64,000 nt of DNA from Rhodotorula mucilaginosa (Eukaryota > Basidiomycota > Microbotryomycetes > Sporidiobolales > Sporidiobolaceae): NCBI GenBank assembly GCA_034406715.1, contig CP137867.1:682001-746000 (forward strand), read 5' to 3'. A program made the translations under genes and the position numbers. The notes beneath the pieces are model-generated. The model was not told where the DNA came from and ran no database searches. It saw nothing but the letters and a program-made list of their open reading frames with translations. Below, piece after piece: positions 33,601 through 43,572 of the stretch; position 1 is the stretch's first letter, and every line of letters starts with the position of its first letter.

Positions 33601-34570
33601 CGTCAGCGGACCGTCTTTAAAAACTGGTCACACCTGCTTGCGTGTGATCTCACCATCGGACAGTTGCGCAATGAACTCGCGGTTGAACACGGGCTGGACC
33701 TCGACTTGTCGAGCAAGGTACAGTTGTCCGTCCGGTTGTCCTTGTTGCGGTCGCGTGTCCCCGAAGCGATCTGCTTGTCTTCGGCACGCCTTGTCCCACT
33801 TCTTGCAGATCTTTCGGAAAGCAGTCGCGTTGAGCTCGATGTAGGTCTTTTCGCCGGATTTGTTGGTCAGTACGATTGTTGTTGTCGGCAGAGCGAAGAA
33901 GCAAAACCGAGGACTCACCTGCAACCGCCCGAGATCCCGCTCAAAATTCCGGAAGCCCTCGTACAGCGCGCCGAAACTGCTGCTATCCCGACTGAGCGCC
34001 TTGACTTTGCCGTCGGGATCTGACAAGCTGGCCGTGAGGAGCTTGCGCTTGTCGATCAGGGTGCGCAGCCGGACTTTGAGGGCCGACTCGCGCTGGTAGT
34101 AAAAGTCGTTGATCTGTCGAACCACGCTGTTAGCAGGTGGCTTTGGGTCATCTTGGAGAAATCCAGGGCACCTTTTCCAGTTCTCGCTCGAGCTTGAAGA
34201 AGAAGGCCGCCTTGTGTGCCTGGAGCAGGGTAGCTGTCCCTTCACCGACGACGCCGCCGTTCGCGGTCGAAGCGTGAGCGAAGAGTTGCGCCTCTGTCGT
34301 CGTCGCTTCGACCGGCATGTTCTCCTCAGCGGCGGGACGAGGCGGCCGAACACCGGCAGCGAGCAGCGCAGCATCGGCGGGGCGTCCTTTGGCGAGCGAA
34401 TTGATGATCTGTGAAGGTGAGCGCCCCTCGGTCAGCTCCCCGACGATAGGTGGCGCTCTGGTAGCGGTACTGACCTTCTTCAACCCCTTGTAGTCACAAA
34501 AGTAGGTACTCCATCCTGGGAAACCGTTCTGGGCAAAGATTTGCTGCTGCAGCGTCTTGCCGAACTTCAT
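30650..34570 (-). CDS. PHO81: PHO81-type CDK inhibitor: SPX + ankyrin repeats + GDPD-like domain
   Basis: Phosphate-starvation sensor that inhibits the Pho80-Pho85 kinase in yeasts; SPX domains bind inositol pyrophosphates. The SPX start is diagnostic: MKFGKTLQQQIFAQNGFPGW, STYFCDYKGLKKV, then FFFKLERELEKV, NDFYYQRESALKVRLRTL and TYIELNATAFRKICKKWDKA. Ankyrin repeats follow (NGRTALHEAASAGRLPLV, YGRQPLHYAAMNGCADV, SQSTPLSHAASEGHAESV, KRTPIHYAAWQGHIDCV). The C-terminal half resembles the glycerophosphodiester phosphodiesterase-like domain (VRIVVQVTSDGHPVAWP, NNLLGIMLDATML, LLITTFGTASR) and, as in yeast Pho81, looks non-catalytic. About 1,200 aa, ending SYATSDFLKQTAAS. Upstream is an 800-bp promoter, in which I did not see a CACGTG Pho4-type site. 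Confidence 0.93.
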
Positions 34571-35369
34571 CGCCCCGGCTGGTCTCGGAGTATAGCACTG
34601 GCTTCGGAGTCCAAGTCGACAGAGATCGCGGCTTCGAGTGTCCTCGGTGCGATTGACCGAGTCTTGAGGGGGAGAGTATTTGTCGCTTCAAAGTCCCGAG
34701 AGGAACAGCGGATAGTGTAGAGCCGGGTCGGTTCGACGGTACGGTCCTTCCTGCGCTCGTTCGTATGTCTCGGTCTCCTCCTCGTGCCGGTATCTCGTGT
34801 CGCTTCTGCTCGACTTGCTTCGTCTTTGCCGGTGCTGACAGGAGAGCGGAGGAGTCGATGTAGCTTCACGATTGGCCTCCTTTGGTAGACGAGAAGCGAG
34901 GCGTGCAGCCCTAGCGTAGCCTCGTAAGCTCGCAGCTGCAGCAGGTCACACGAGTGCGTGCGTAGCCTCAGCCGAACAGCGAAACCTTCGAGTCGGACGA
35001 ACGTGGTGCGGCCGCTCGGAAACCGCGGGGTAAGTTGAAATTCCCACAGCAGTGATCACACTCAGGCTGCCTTTTAAGGGCAGCGTATCGACCCGCGCTT
35101 ATAATACGACGTTACTTGACGCGGGCAAACGTCCGCCCGAGTCGGCGGAATTTCCTGGATCCTGCGCAGAAAATCTTTCGTGCAGGCAATTGATTCGCTC
35201 GTCGAGGTCTCGCACACCCTCGCAAGTTGCACATTGGGGGTATGAAGCTATTTACAAAAGCAGGTTCGCGGTTTCCACTGAATTAGAGGGAGAAGTACGT
35301 TACTACGGAGCGAGGAGCCAGGAAAGTTTCGGAAGCACAAGGAGGCGCCGTTGTGGGACCGCCCGTGCT
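34571..35369. other. Upstream region of PHO81 / 3' flank of the CUE gene
   Basis: Almost 800 bp without a supportable gene; weak open frames on both strands lack coding character. Likely the PHO81 promoter and leader. Confidence 0.5.
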
Positions 35370-37143
35370 TCAGTCGTCGTCCTCGAACGGACTCCGACTG
35401 TACTCGAGCTCGTCGTCGTCCGAGTCTTCGAGTCGGTGATTCGGCGCCGACAAGAGTCCGCTGCTCTCCTTCCGCGGGCGTTGGCCATCTGCAGCGGCGT
35501 CGGCGGCGGCAGACTCGCCCGCCGACGTCTCCTGCGTTCCGGACCCCTTCGTAGGCTCGGTCGGATTGGTCGAGGACTTCTGTTTGTCGGCGTCGAGCAA
35601 GGAGAACGATTGCCGGGGCAGGAAGCCTGGCACTTTCGCTGGAGTGTCAAAGGCGTCAGACTCGCCTCCTCAACCTCCGCAGTCGGTCCGGGCAGCAGAA
35701 CGCGGTGACGCACCAACTGGCTTGAGTGTAGACGGAGAAGCCGCGGCGGAACGGTCCTTGGACTCTGATGATCCAAACGTGGGCGACGCCACACGAGGTG
35801 CAGTCGCCGGTTGAGGCGACACCGAACGAGCCGACGTGTACGAATCTGGTCGCGGCAAGCGATCGGGCACGACCGAGATCGTTGTTCGAGGAGGTTGCGC
35901 TTGCGGCGCAGACGAGCTGGGTCCAGCAGTCGCCAGGGAGGGAGAAGGGAACGGAGAGTAGGTGTCTTTACGAGGCAGAGGCGGCGGTGCCGAGTACTCT
36001 GTCGGCGGAGAGCTGTTGGGGAGCCACGCCTGTCAGTCGACACAGCCCACAATCTACTCGGTGCTCTTGAAGCAGTAACCGAAATCGAAAACGCACGCAG
36101 AGCGAACAATCGCATCATCCATCTTTGCGACTCCCTCCTTGACCTTGCTGAACAGACTCGAGAATGTCTTCTTGCCTTGTTCCGCAAACTTGGAGCTGCA
36201 CAAGGATGGTGTAAGTCCAGGAGGCGTTAAGAGGAACCTGATCGACTGTGGCCGAGAGAAAAGCACGTGAAAGAGCGTGACGCACATCTGTTCTCCAATT
36301 TCGGCCAGTTCGTCGCGCGTCTGTGTCTCGGCGGTGCGGTCCTGAGCCTGTGCGGGGTGCGCAGGCGGTTCCCAGCTGGTCGAGCTCGGCGAGATGGTCG
36401 GAGACAACGCAGACATGCCCGGATTGCCCGTGTTGCGCCGCGATTTCGGCACATAGGGCTGGTACGACAAAGGTCGAGAGAGGCCTTCCCCGCCTGCCCC
36501 GGGAGTTGCGTATGCTGGAGTCGAAGCCTGTTGCGACCGGACCGCCTCGCGACGTCTCCGTTGTTCCGCCGCAGCTGCCTCGTCCTCCTGCGCGAGTTGG
36601 CGCGCAAACTCCTCGTCTGCCTCGAGCTGCTGAAGCTGCGAGAGTCGACACGAGCGCGGGTCAGCAGTCCGACTGATATTGACTCGAGCGGAAACAACCT
36701 ACCTCGACCGGGTCAGGCTTGTAAGTTGGGTCGGAGAGGATGAGCAATTGTTCGGTCGCTTCGTCGAGGGATCCTCCCGAAGCAGCGAGGACGGTCTCGA
36801 TGATCTCGAGATCGACGTCCGGAAACAGTGCGTGTAGCTGGTCGACGGCGGGGTCCCTCGGGGTCGCAGAGAGCGGCTGCGGTTCAGATGCGTTCGCGGT
36901 GACGGAAACTTCTGTCGGGGCAGCGGCTTCTGACGGAGCGACCGGTGGGCTCGACTGGTCCGTCGCATTCTTCTGCTCTCCCGAGTCGTGTATCGCGTCC
37001 TGAATCTGGGTAGAGAGCGAGGCCGAGTCGGCAGTCGATGCCTCAGCAGGACCGTCATTGTTGTTGGCGGTGCCGGCGGTCTCCGGTCCGGACTGGACGC
37101 CTTGAGCGGTGACAGGCTCGGTACTGGCTTCACCTGTCGCCAT
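35370..37143 (-). CDS. CUE5: CUE-domain ubiquitin-binding protein, Cue5-like
   Basis: Predicted receptor linking ubiquitinated cargo to autophagy, as for yeast Cue5. The start MATGEASTEPVTAQG is at 37143. After a polar N-terminus comes the CUE domain (about residues 100-145): DQLHALFPDVDLEIIETVLA, then GGSLDEATEQLLILSD, with the family's FP and LL positions conserved. The next exon opens EADEEFARQLAQEDEAAAA, the short helix that follows CUE in Cue5 proteins, and continues to a Gln/Arg-rich helix. A later exon contains an amphipathic segment (GKKTFSSLFSKVKEGVAKM). The C-terminus is disordered and acidic, ending DDDELEYSRSPFEDDD; YSRSPFEDD might serve as a docking site but is no certain AIM/LIR. 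The domain is secure; the orthology to Cue5 is probable. Confidence 0.8.
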
Positions 37144-37523
37144 CTCGGTGCTCTTTGCGCGGCTGGCAAGTGTTGCCAAGTCGAATGGGCGAAGCTGCAA
37201 ACCGATGACGGAACCGAGCAAAGTCGAAATAAGGTTAACAGCGACTCTCTCGCATGCATACGGACGGGTTGGAGGTTGAGCTCTCTTATATTGACAACGA
37301 AAAAGGGCGAGCCGTATGGATGGTACTACTGTGTGCGAGAGGGAAATTTTGAATATCTAGGAGGAAGGAAAGTCTCCCCGAGCGGAGAACTGTGCCTAGC
37401 CGCGACCTTCATGGGACGCGGCCAAGGTGGATAGTGCGATGCGTGTTAACGATACAGACATGGTCGAGAAGCCGTGTTGAGGCGGCCGGGTGATGCGATG
37501 CGAGGGGGTGGAGAAGAAATCGT
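37144..37523. other. Promoter of the CUE gene / 3' end of C1-THF synthase
   Basis: 380 bp between two minus-strand genes; no gene-like content seen. Confidence 0.45.
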
Positions 37524-40500
37524 CTAGGACAGGCCGATGATCTCGCCGTCGTCGGTCAGCTGGTGGTCAAAGAAGATGGGGCGAGTCGCCAAGCCGCTGC
37601 AAATCGAGAAGCGTCAGTACGGGGCACTACCATTACGAGCGCGCCAGGACAGACTCACGGCATGGTCGACATCTCGCCAACAAGGGGGTAGATGAACCCG
37701 GCGCCGATGCTGGCACGGACCTCGCGGATGGGGATGACAAAGCCTGCGCGAGGGGGGTCCGTCGTCAGCGTTGGCCTCGTCTACTCGAGAGGTATAGAAG
37801 AGAGAAGACGTACCAGAGGGCGCGCCCTTGAGCTTGGGGTCGGCCGAGAAGGACAAGTGCGTCTTGCTCATGCAGATCGGCAACCCGCCAAAGCCCTGCG
37901 CCTCGAACGACTTGATCTGCTCCTCGGCCGTCTCCGAGTACTCGACCGACGCGGCGCCGTAAAACTCCTTGGCGATGGTCTCGATCTTGGCCTTGATCGG
38001 CAGGTCGAGGTCGTACAGGAACTTGAACGGGTTCGGCTGCTCGCACGCCTCGATGACGGCCTGGCCGAGCTCGAGCGCGCCGCGACCGCCCTCGGCCCAG
38101 TGGTTACACGGGACGGCGGCGTCGGCACCGGCAGCGAGAGCCTCCTCCTTGACGAGCTGGATCTCGGCGTCCGTGTCGCTCGTGAACCGGTTCACGGCGA
38201 CAATGACCTTGATGCCAACCTTCTTGGCGTTCTCGATGTGGCGAGCCAAGTTGGAGCAGCCCTTGCGGAGGATGTCGAGGTTCTCGTTCAGGTACACTTC
38301 GGGGAGCGGCTTGCCCGGAGTGACTTCGGGTCCGCCGCCGTGCATCTTGAGGGCACGGATGGTCGCGACGAGGACGACCGCGTTCGGGACGAGGCCAGAC
38401 GAGCGGCACTTGATGTTGACAAACTTCTCCATTCTGTGTGCAAAGTTCAACCCGCGTCAGTAGTCTCATCCTCGTCTCGACATGTCTCGAGCCTAGAGAC
38501 AGCGAGGACAGCTAAAAAACTGACCCGATGTCAGCACCAAAGCCAGCCTCGGTGATGACGTAGCCGTTCTTGTCCTCGGTCTCTCCCTCCTCAATACCAG
38601 CCAATTTGAGCGCAATCTTGTCGGCGAGGATGGACGAGTTGCCGTGCGCAATGTTGGCGAACGGTCCCGCGTGGACAAAGACCGGCGTGCCCTCGAGACT
38701 CTGCATCAGCGTCGGCTTGATCGCGTCCTTCATCAAGATGGCGAGCGAACCCGTGCAGCCAATGTCGTCGCACGTGATCGGTTCGCCCGACCGACTCTGA
38801 CCGATCACCATCCGGCCGAGGCGGTCGCGCATGTCGCCGAGCGAGTTGGCGAGCGCGAGCACGGCCATGCACTCGGACGCGACGGCAATGTCAAAGCCCG
38901 TCTCGAGCGTCTTACCCTGCTCGGCGGGACCGAGGCCGGTCACGATTTTGCGGAGGTAGCGGTCGTTGACGTCGACGACGCGGCGCCACGAGATTTTGGT
39001 CGGGTCAATGTCGAGGCGGACAAACTTGCTAATCTCCTCCTCGGTCAGGTCGTCCGGGTTCGTCTTGTTGATCCCGAGCTTCTCGAGACGCTTGAACATG
39101 ATCGGAGCGAACGTGCGGACGCCCTTCTTGGGCGGGCACAGGCGGCTGAACAGGGCCTTGTCGGTCTGGGTCGACTCGTGGAAGTAGCGAGCGCTGATCG
39201 CAGCCGCGAGGAGGTTGTTGGCAGCGGTCGTGGCGTGGATGTCGCCGGTCAAGTGCAGGTTGAACTCGTCCATCGGGATGACCTGACTGTATCCACCACC
39301 GGCGGCACCACCCTTGATACCGAAAGTCGGGCCCTGACTCGGCTGACGAACGCATGCGTACGCGGCCTTGCCGAGATGTGCACCGAGAGCCTGAGCGAGA
39401 CCGAGCGTCGTGGTCGACTTGCCCTCTGAGTGTGCGAGAGAGCTTCTCCGTCAGAAAATCCGTGCTCGCTTCTCTCTGGAACTCGAGAAGAAGACCGGGG
39501 GCTGAAGCTCACCTCCGAGAGGAGTCGGCGTGATACCGGCGACGACGATGTACTTGCCGTTGCGACGGTGCGCGAGCGAGTCGAGCACCTCGAGCTTGAC
39601 CTTGGCCTTGTCTGTCAAGCGGGGAGGCGATCATCAGCGACGCCGAGACAAGCGCGGTCCCGATCAAGAGCAACGTGTGACTCACTGCGCCCGTACATCT
39701 CGAGGTCCTGTCCGGGGATGCCGATCTCGGCGGCGAGGACATCAATCGGCTTGGGGTTCTGACTCTTTGCAATCTCGATGTCGCTCGGGACGTTCTCCTT
39801 GCAGACGAGCTTGAGGGGCTTGACGAGGCGCTGCTGCGACTTTTCAAACAGGCGCTGGGCAGACAGGACCGTGTTCTCCATGAGCATGGCGACCGTCATC
39901 GGGCCGACGCCGCCCGGCACGGGGGTGATGAACGACGCGACTTCACGGGCCGAGTCAAAGTCGACATCGCCGACGAGGCGCGAGCCCGACTTGCGGGTCG
40001 AATCATCGATGTAGTTGGTGCCGACGTCGATCACGACCGCGCCCGGCTTGAGCCACGCACCCTGGACGAAGCGGGGCTGACCGATCGCGGCGACGACAAT
40101 GTCGGCCTGCTTAACGATCTGTTCGAGGTCGCGGGTCTGACTGTGGCACTGCGTGACGGTCGCGTTCTTGCGACGCAAGAGGGCCGCGACGGGCGAGCCG
40201 ACAATGTCGCTGCGGCCGAGGACGACGGCGTGCTTGCCGTTGATGTCGATCCCGGTCGACTCGAGCAGGAGCATGACGCCGGCGGGCGTGCACGGAGCAA
40301 AGAGCGGTTCCGAAGCGCGCGAGGACAGCAGACCAATGTTGTACGCGTGGAAGCTGTCGGGCACATGGGATCAGCTCCATGTGTTTTGCTGCTCCTCCGG
40401 TAGTCGGGCATTCAGGGCTCCGGGCGAACATGGGAACGAGACGTACCCGTCGACGTCCTTCTCCGGCGAGACGGCCTCGGTGATCCTGCGCTCGCCGTCA

Positions 40501-41171
40501 CGGCCAATCTCGTCCGAGAGCGGGAGCTGGACAATGATGCCGTGCACGTCCGAGTCGGCGTTCAAGCGCTCGACCGCTGCCATGACATCCTGCTCGCCGA
40601 TGCCGTCCTGCGCGGTTCCGAGCTGGACGAGGGTCGTCTTGATGCCGGCTTCAGCTGCGGCCTTGAGTTTCATCTTGATGTAGGTGGACGAGTCGGAGCG
40701 GGCGCCCTGCTGGAGGATGGCGAGGTGCGGCTGGAACCGGGGGAACTTTGCCTTTTGCTCTGCGATGCGGGCGGCGATGCCCTGGCGGAGGGCACTGCAG
40801 CATTTCGCATCGCGTGAGCACTCGTGACAGCAAGCGGGACGCAGAGATGGAGATTGCCGCGGCGCGTGGTGCGCGGGGTGGGGGAAGGGGAGATAAGTGC
40901 GCGAGGCGAGCGGGTTGACTCACGCTGCGGTTGCGTTGCCATCGATGAGCTGTGCGCCCTGCTGTGGCTGACTCATGGTTGCGAGTGTACGCGTCGCTCG
41001 TCCGAGGTGCGCAACGGGGCGGAAAGAGAGCGAAGGCGGCGAAGAGAGTGCGAAAAGTGCGGGCAAAGTTGACGCGGAACGGAAGCTGCGAGTTGCGGCG
41101 CAGGCAGAGGCAGGGGTGCGGCGGAAAGCAGAGGAGAGACCGGGGCGGGACAAGCGGACACTCGCGAGCAT
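37524..41171 (-). CDS. ADE3: C1-tetrahydrofolate synthase (trifunctional), with optional mitochondrial presequence
   Basis: One polypeptide carries methylene-THF dehydrogenase, methenyl-THF cyclohydrolase and formyl-THF synthetase. The dehydrogenase/cyclohydrolase half has [15 protein letters not shown] (catalytic Lys), [48 protein letters not shown] and [17 protein letters not shown]. The synthetase half has the ATP loop [19 protein letters not shown], interrupted by an intron after TPLG, and the conserved [29 protein letters not shown] and FTSDTDAEI; it ends DDGEIIGLS. Two in-frame starts are possible: 40976 (MSQPQQG, cytosolic) and 41171 ([19 protein letters not shown], Arg/Ser/Ala-rich, no acidic residues, a typical mitochondrial presequence). 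Yeasts use separate genes (ADE3, MIS1) for the two compartments; here one gene may serve both. It is divergent from TRM140. Confidence 0.95.
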
Positions 41172-41482
41172 CAGCAACCCTCTGGGCAGCACCAAACAGT
41201 CAGCGCAAGAGGGAGAGAGTATGTGAGTGAGGCCGATTTCGTCCTGCTGCAGATCCGGCGGATATGCGTCCAGGCGAGCGAGCACAGGGGAGAGAAGGAC
41301 TCACTGGTTTCGAGCGTGCTATGGATCAAAAAGTCTATCGAGCACGTCTATGCCGGTCTAGACCCCGTGAAGCAAGCAGTCGGAGAGCCAAAGGCGAATC
41401 GGCTCTCACTTTTTTTTTTCGTCGACTTTCACGCTCGCTCATCTCGCACGCTCGAACAGCTCTTTAGAGGGACGAAACTGCC
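41172..41482. promoter_or_regulatory. Shared divergent promoter region C1-THF synthase / TRM140
   Basis: 311 bp between the upstream start of C1-THF synthase and the TRM140 ATG, with a T run (about 41410-41418). Transcription of the cytosolic form may start inside the 41171-40976 segment. Confidence 0.45.
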
Positions 41483-43028
41483 ATGACCAGCACGCACGAA
41501 CAAATTCAAGCCGAGGGCGCCCATGTCGCAGAGCCGGCGACCGCTCCCCTCACTTGCGATCTCGCTCTCGCTCAACCAACCCAGCAAGCCGACTTGGCCG
41601 CACAACCCGCCACACAACCGGCTCGTATCCCCCGTACACAGCCGCAAGTCCTCGCAGACCAGCTCGTGGCCGACGAGCTGATCAAGGGAGCGCCTTCTCG
41701 CAACGGTGGTAGGCTCTTGACCGCCGAGAGGGACCCCTGGACCCACAACGCCTGGTGCGCACGACGTCTCCGGCCTCGCCAGTGCCTTCCAGAACTGATC
41801 CAGTTTGTGTGCGCACAGGGACCAAGTCGAGTGGGGACAGGAGGAAGAAGCGTTTGCGCAGTCGGCCCTCGAGCGCCAGCGAGGTTCGCCCGTCCCGCAA
41901 CACTTGCAGGACAAGTTCAACGCCGACCCGGCAGCCCAGTGGGACACGTTCTACGCGCACAACAAGGGTGAGCTCCCGTTCTCCCCAGCATTCTTAGTGA
42001 AAGGGAAACGCTGATGAACCTCACCGATCGGCGCGCAAAGACAACTTCTTCAAGGACCGCGCGTGGCTGCAGAACGAGTTTCCCGAATTGAAGGACTGCC
42101 TCAAGGCTGAAGTGCGACGAACACTCCTCTCTCTCTTTTGAATCCTGCGCGGCCCGCTTGCTGATCCAGCACCCTCCGCCCGCGCGTCCAGTCTGGCCCG
42201 AAGCGCATTGTCGAAATCGGGTGCGGAAACGGCAGTACCCTGTTCCCCCTCCTCGCCGCGAACGAGAACCCGCTGCTCGACTTGCACGGCTACGACTACT
42301 CCAAGGAGGCCGTCTCGGTCGTCAAGGTGAGCGCATCGTTTCCGTTCCTCGCCTCACCCCACCTGAGCGGGATGTACTGACGTTACCCTTGTCGATTCAC
42401 GCAGACTCACGCCTCGTTCGACCCGAAATACTGCACCTGCGAAGTGTGGGACCTGTCCTCGAAAGCCGGCATCCCGCCGACGGTCGAACCCAACTCCGTC
42501 GACGTCTTGACCATGATCTTTGTTTTCTCAGCCCTGCATCCTGACGAGTGGGCCCAAGCGGTTGAGAATGTCTATCACGTACGTGACAGACACTTCATTC
42601 GCTCTCTTGTCTCGCTTCCGGCCGCTGACGAGGAGCCGTATCTTTTCAATAGATGCTCAAGCCCGGCGGGATCCTCCTCTTCCGCGACTACGGGCGCAAC
42701 GATCTGGCCATGTTGCGGTTCAAGGCGAACCGGTACATGCAAGACGGGCTCTACGTCCGCGGCGACAACACCCGCGTCTACTTTTTCGAGCGAGGTGAGT
42801 CGAGCCAGCCCTCCTCCCTCTCTGAGCCCGTTTCCTATCTTGGTACTTTGTTGCGCAGTGCGGCTGACCCTTGTTTCCTCAATCGCAGACGAACTGGCAT
42901 ACATCTTTGGCGGCGTGCGAGCCAAGACAGGCGATCGCAGCGAGTTGGAAAGGGATACAGCGCAGTCGTCCGAGGTCGCTTCGCCTCATACAACAAGCAC
43001 AACAACAACATCGACAACAACAACAGAT

Positions 43029-43067
<39 letters not shown>

Positions 43068-43505
43068 GATACAGGCGTTTCAGGAGCAACAGAGGAGAGC
43101 GACGCGGATAATCATCATACAGGTCTGCCCACTCCCGGCGCGGACGACACGACCACGATCGTGACCGAGTCCGAATCGGGCGAGCTCAGCACCTCGACCG
43201 CCCCTTCACTTTCGTCGGCCCTCGCCGATTTGTCCGTCGCCCCCTCGGCGGTCGCTTCCCCCTCGACCTCCCGTCCCGACTCTCCCGTCGCACGTCCAGC
43301 CCGCGGAGGAGGAGGAGGAGGCGAGACCCTCACCCCGTACCGACTCGACCTCCTCCAGCTCGGCGTCGATCGGCGGTTGTTGCTGAACCGGAAGCGGCAG
43401 ATCAAGATGTTCCGCGTGTGGATGCAGGGCAGGTGGAGGAAACCTCTCGATGGGGAGGTCGAAGCAGAAGGGCAGAACCAGGCGACGAGTTCGGAGACGG
43501 TGTAA
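41483..43505 (+). CDS. TRM140: tRNA N3-methylcytidine methyltransferase (METTL2/Trm140 family)
   Basis: SAM-dependent enzyme making m3C32 in Thr/Ser tRNAs. Start [14 protein letters not shown] at 41483; seven or so exons. The conserved N-terminal block is [36 protein letters not shown], then [10 protein letters not shown]. The methyltransferase fold has [16 protein letters not shown] (SAM motif I), [31 protein letters not shown], then [15 protein letters not shown] and [20 protein letters not shown], which are family-specific. Before the C-terminal block ([24 protein letters not shown]) an 80-odd-bp ACA repeat encodes a Thr-rich insert in frame, followed by Ser/Thr-rich sequence. First junction: AACGCCTG|GTGCGC spliced to GGACCAAG restores NAWDQVEW. 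Cytosolic, no signal peptide. Confidence 0.93.
42990..43074 (+). repeat. ACA trinucleotide microsatellite coding for poly-Thr in TRM140
   Basis: About 27 triplets, mostly ACA, interrupted by TCG, AGC and GAT. The longest clean run has around a dozen ACA codons. It is read as Thr with a few Ser/Asp in the TRM140 frame. Confidence 0.9.
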
Positions 43506-43572
43506 AATCGCGCATAATCATGACAACACGGTGATAGGAGGGGTACTGCTATAACCTACACTACATATAGAT

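Noticed and set aside
35052-35708. 218-codon plus-strand open frame
   Set aside because: Its second half is antisense to the CUE-gene C-terminus and its first half lies in the PHO81 upstream region; no motif and no splice support.
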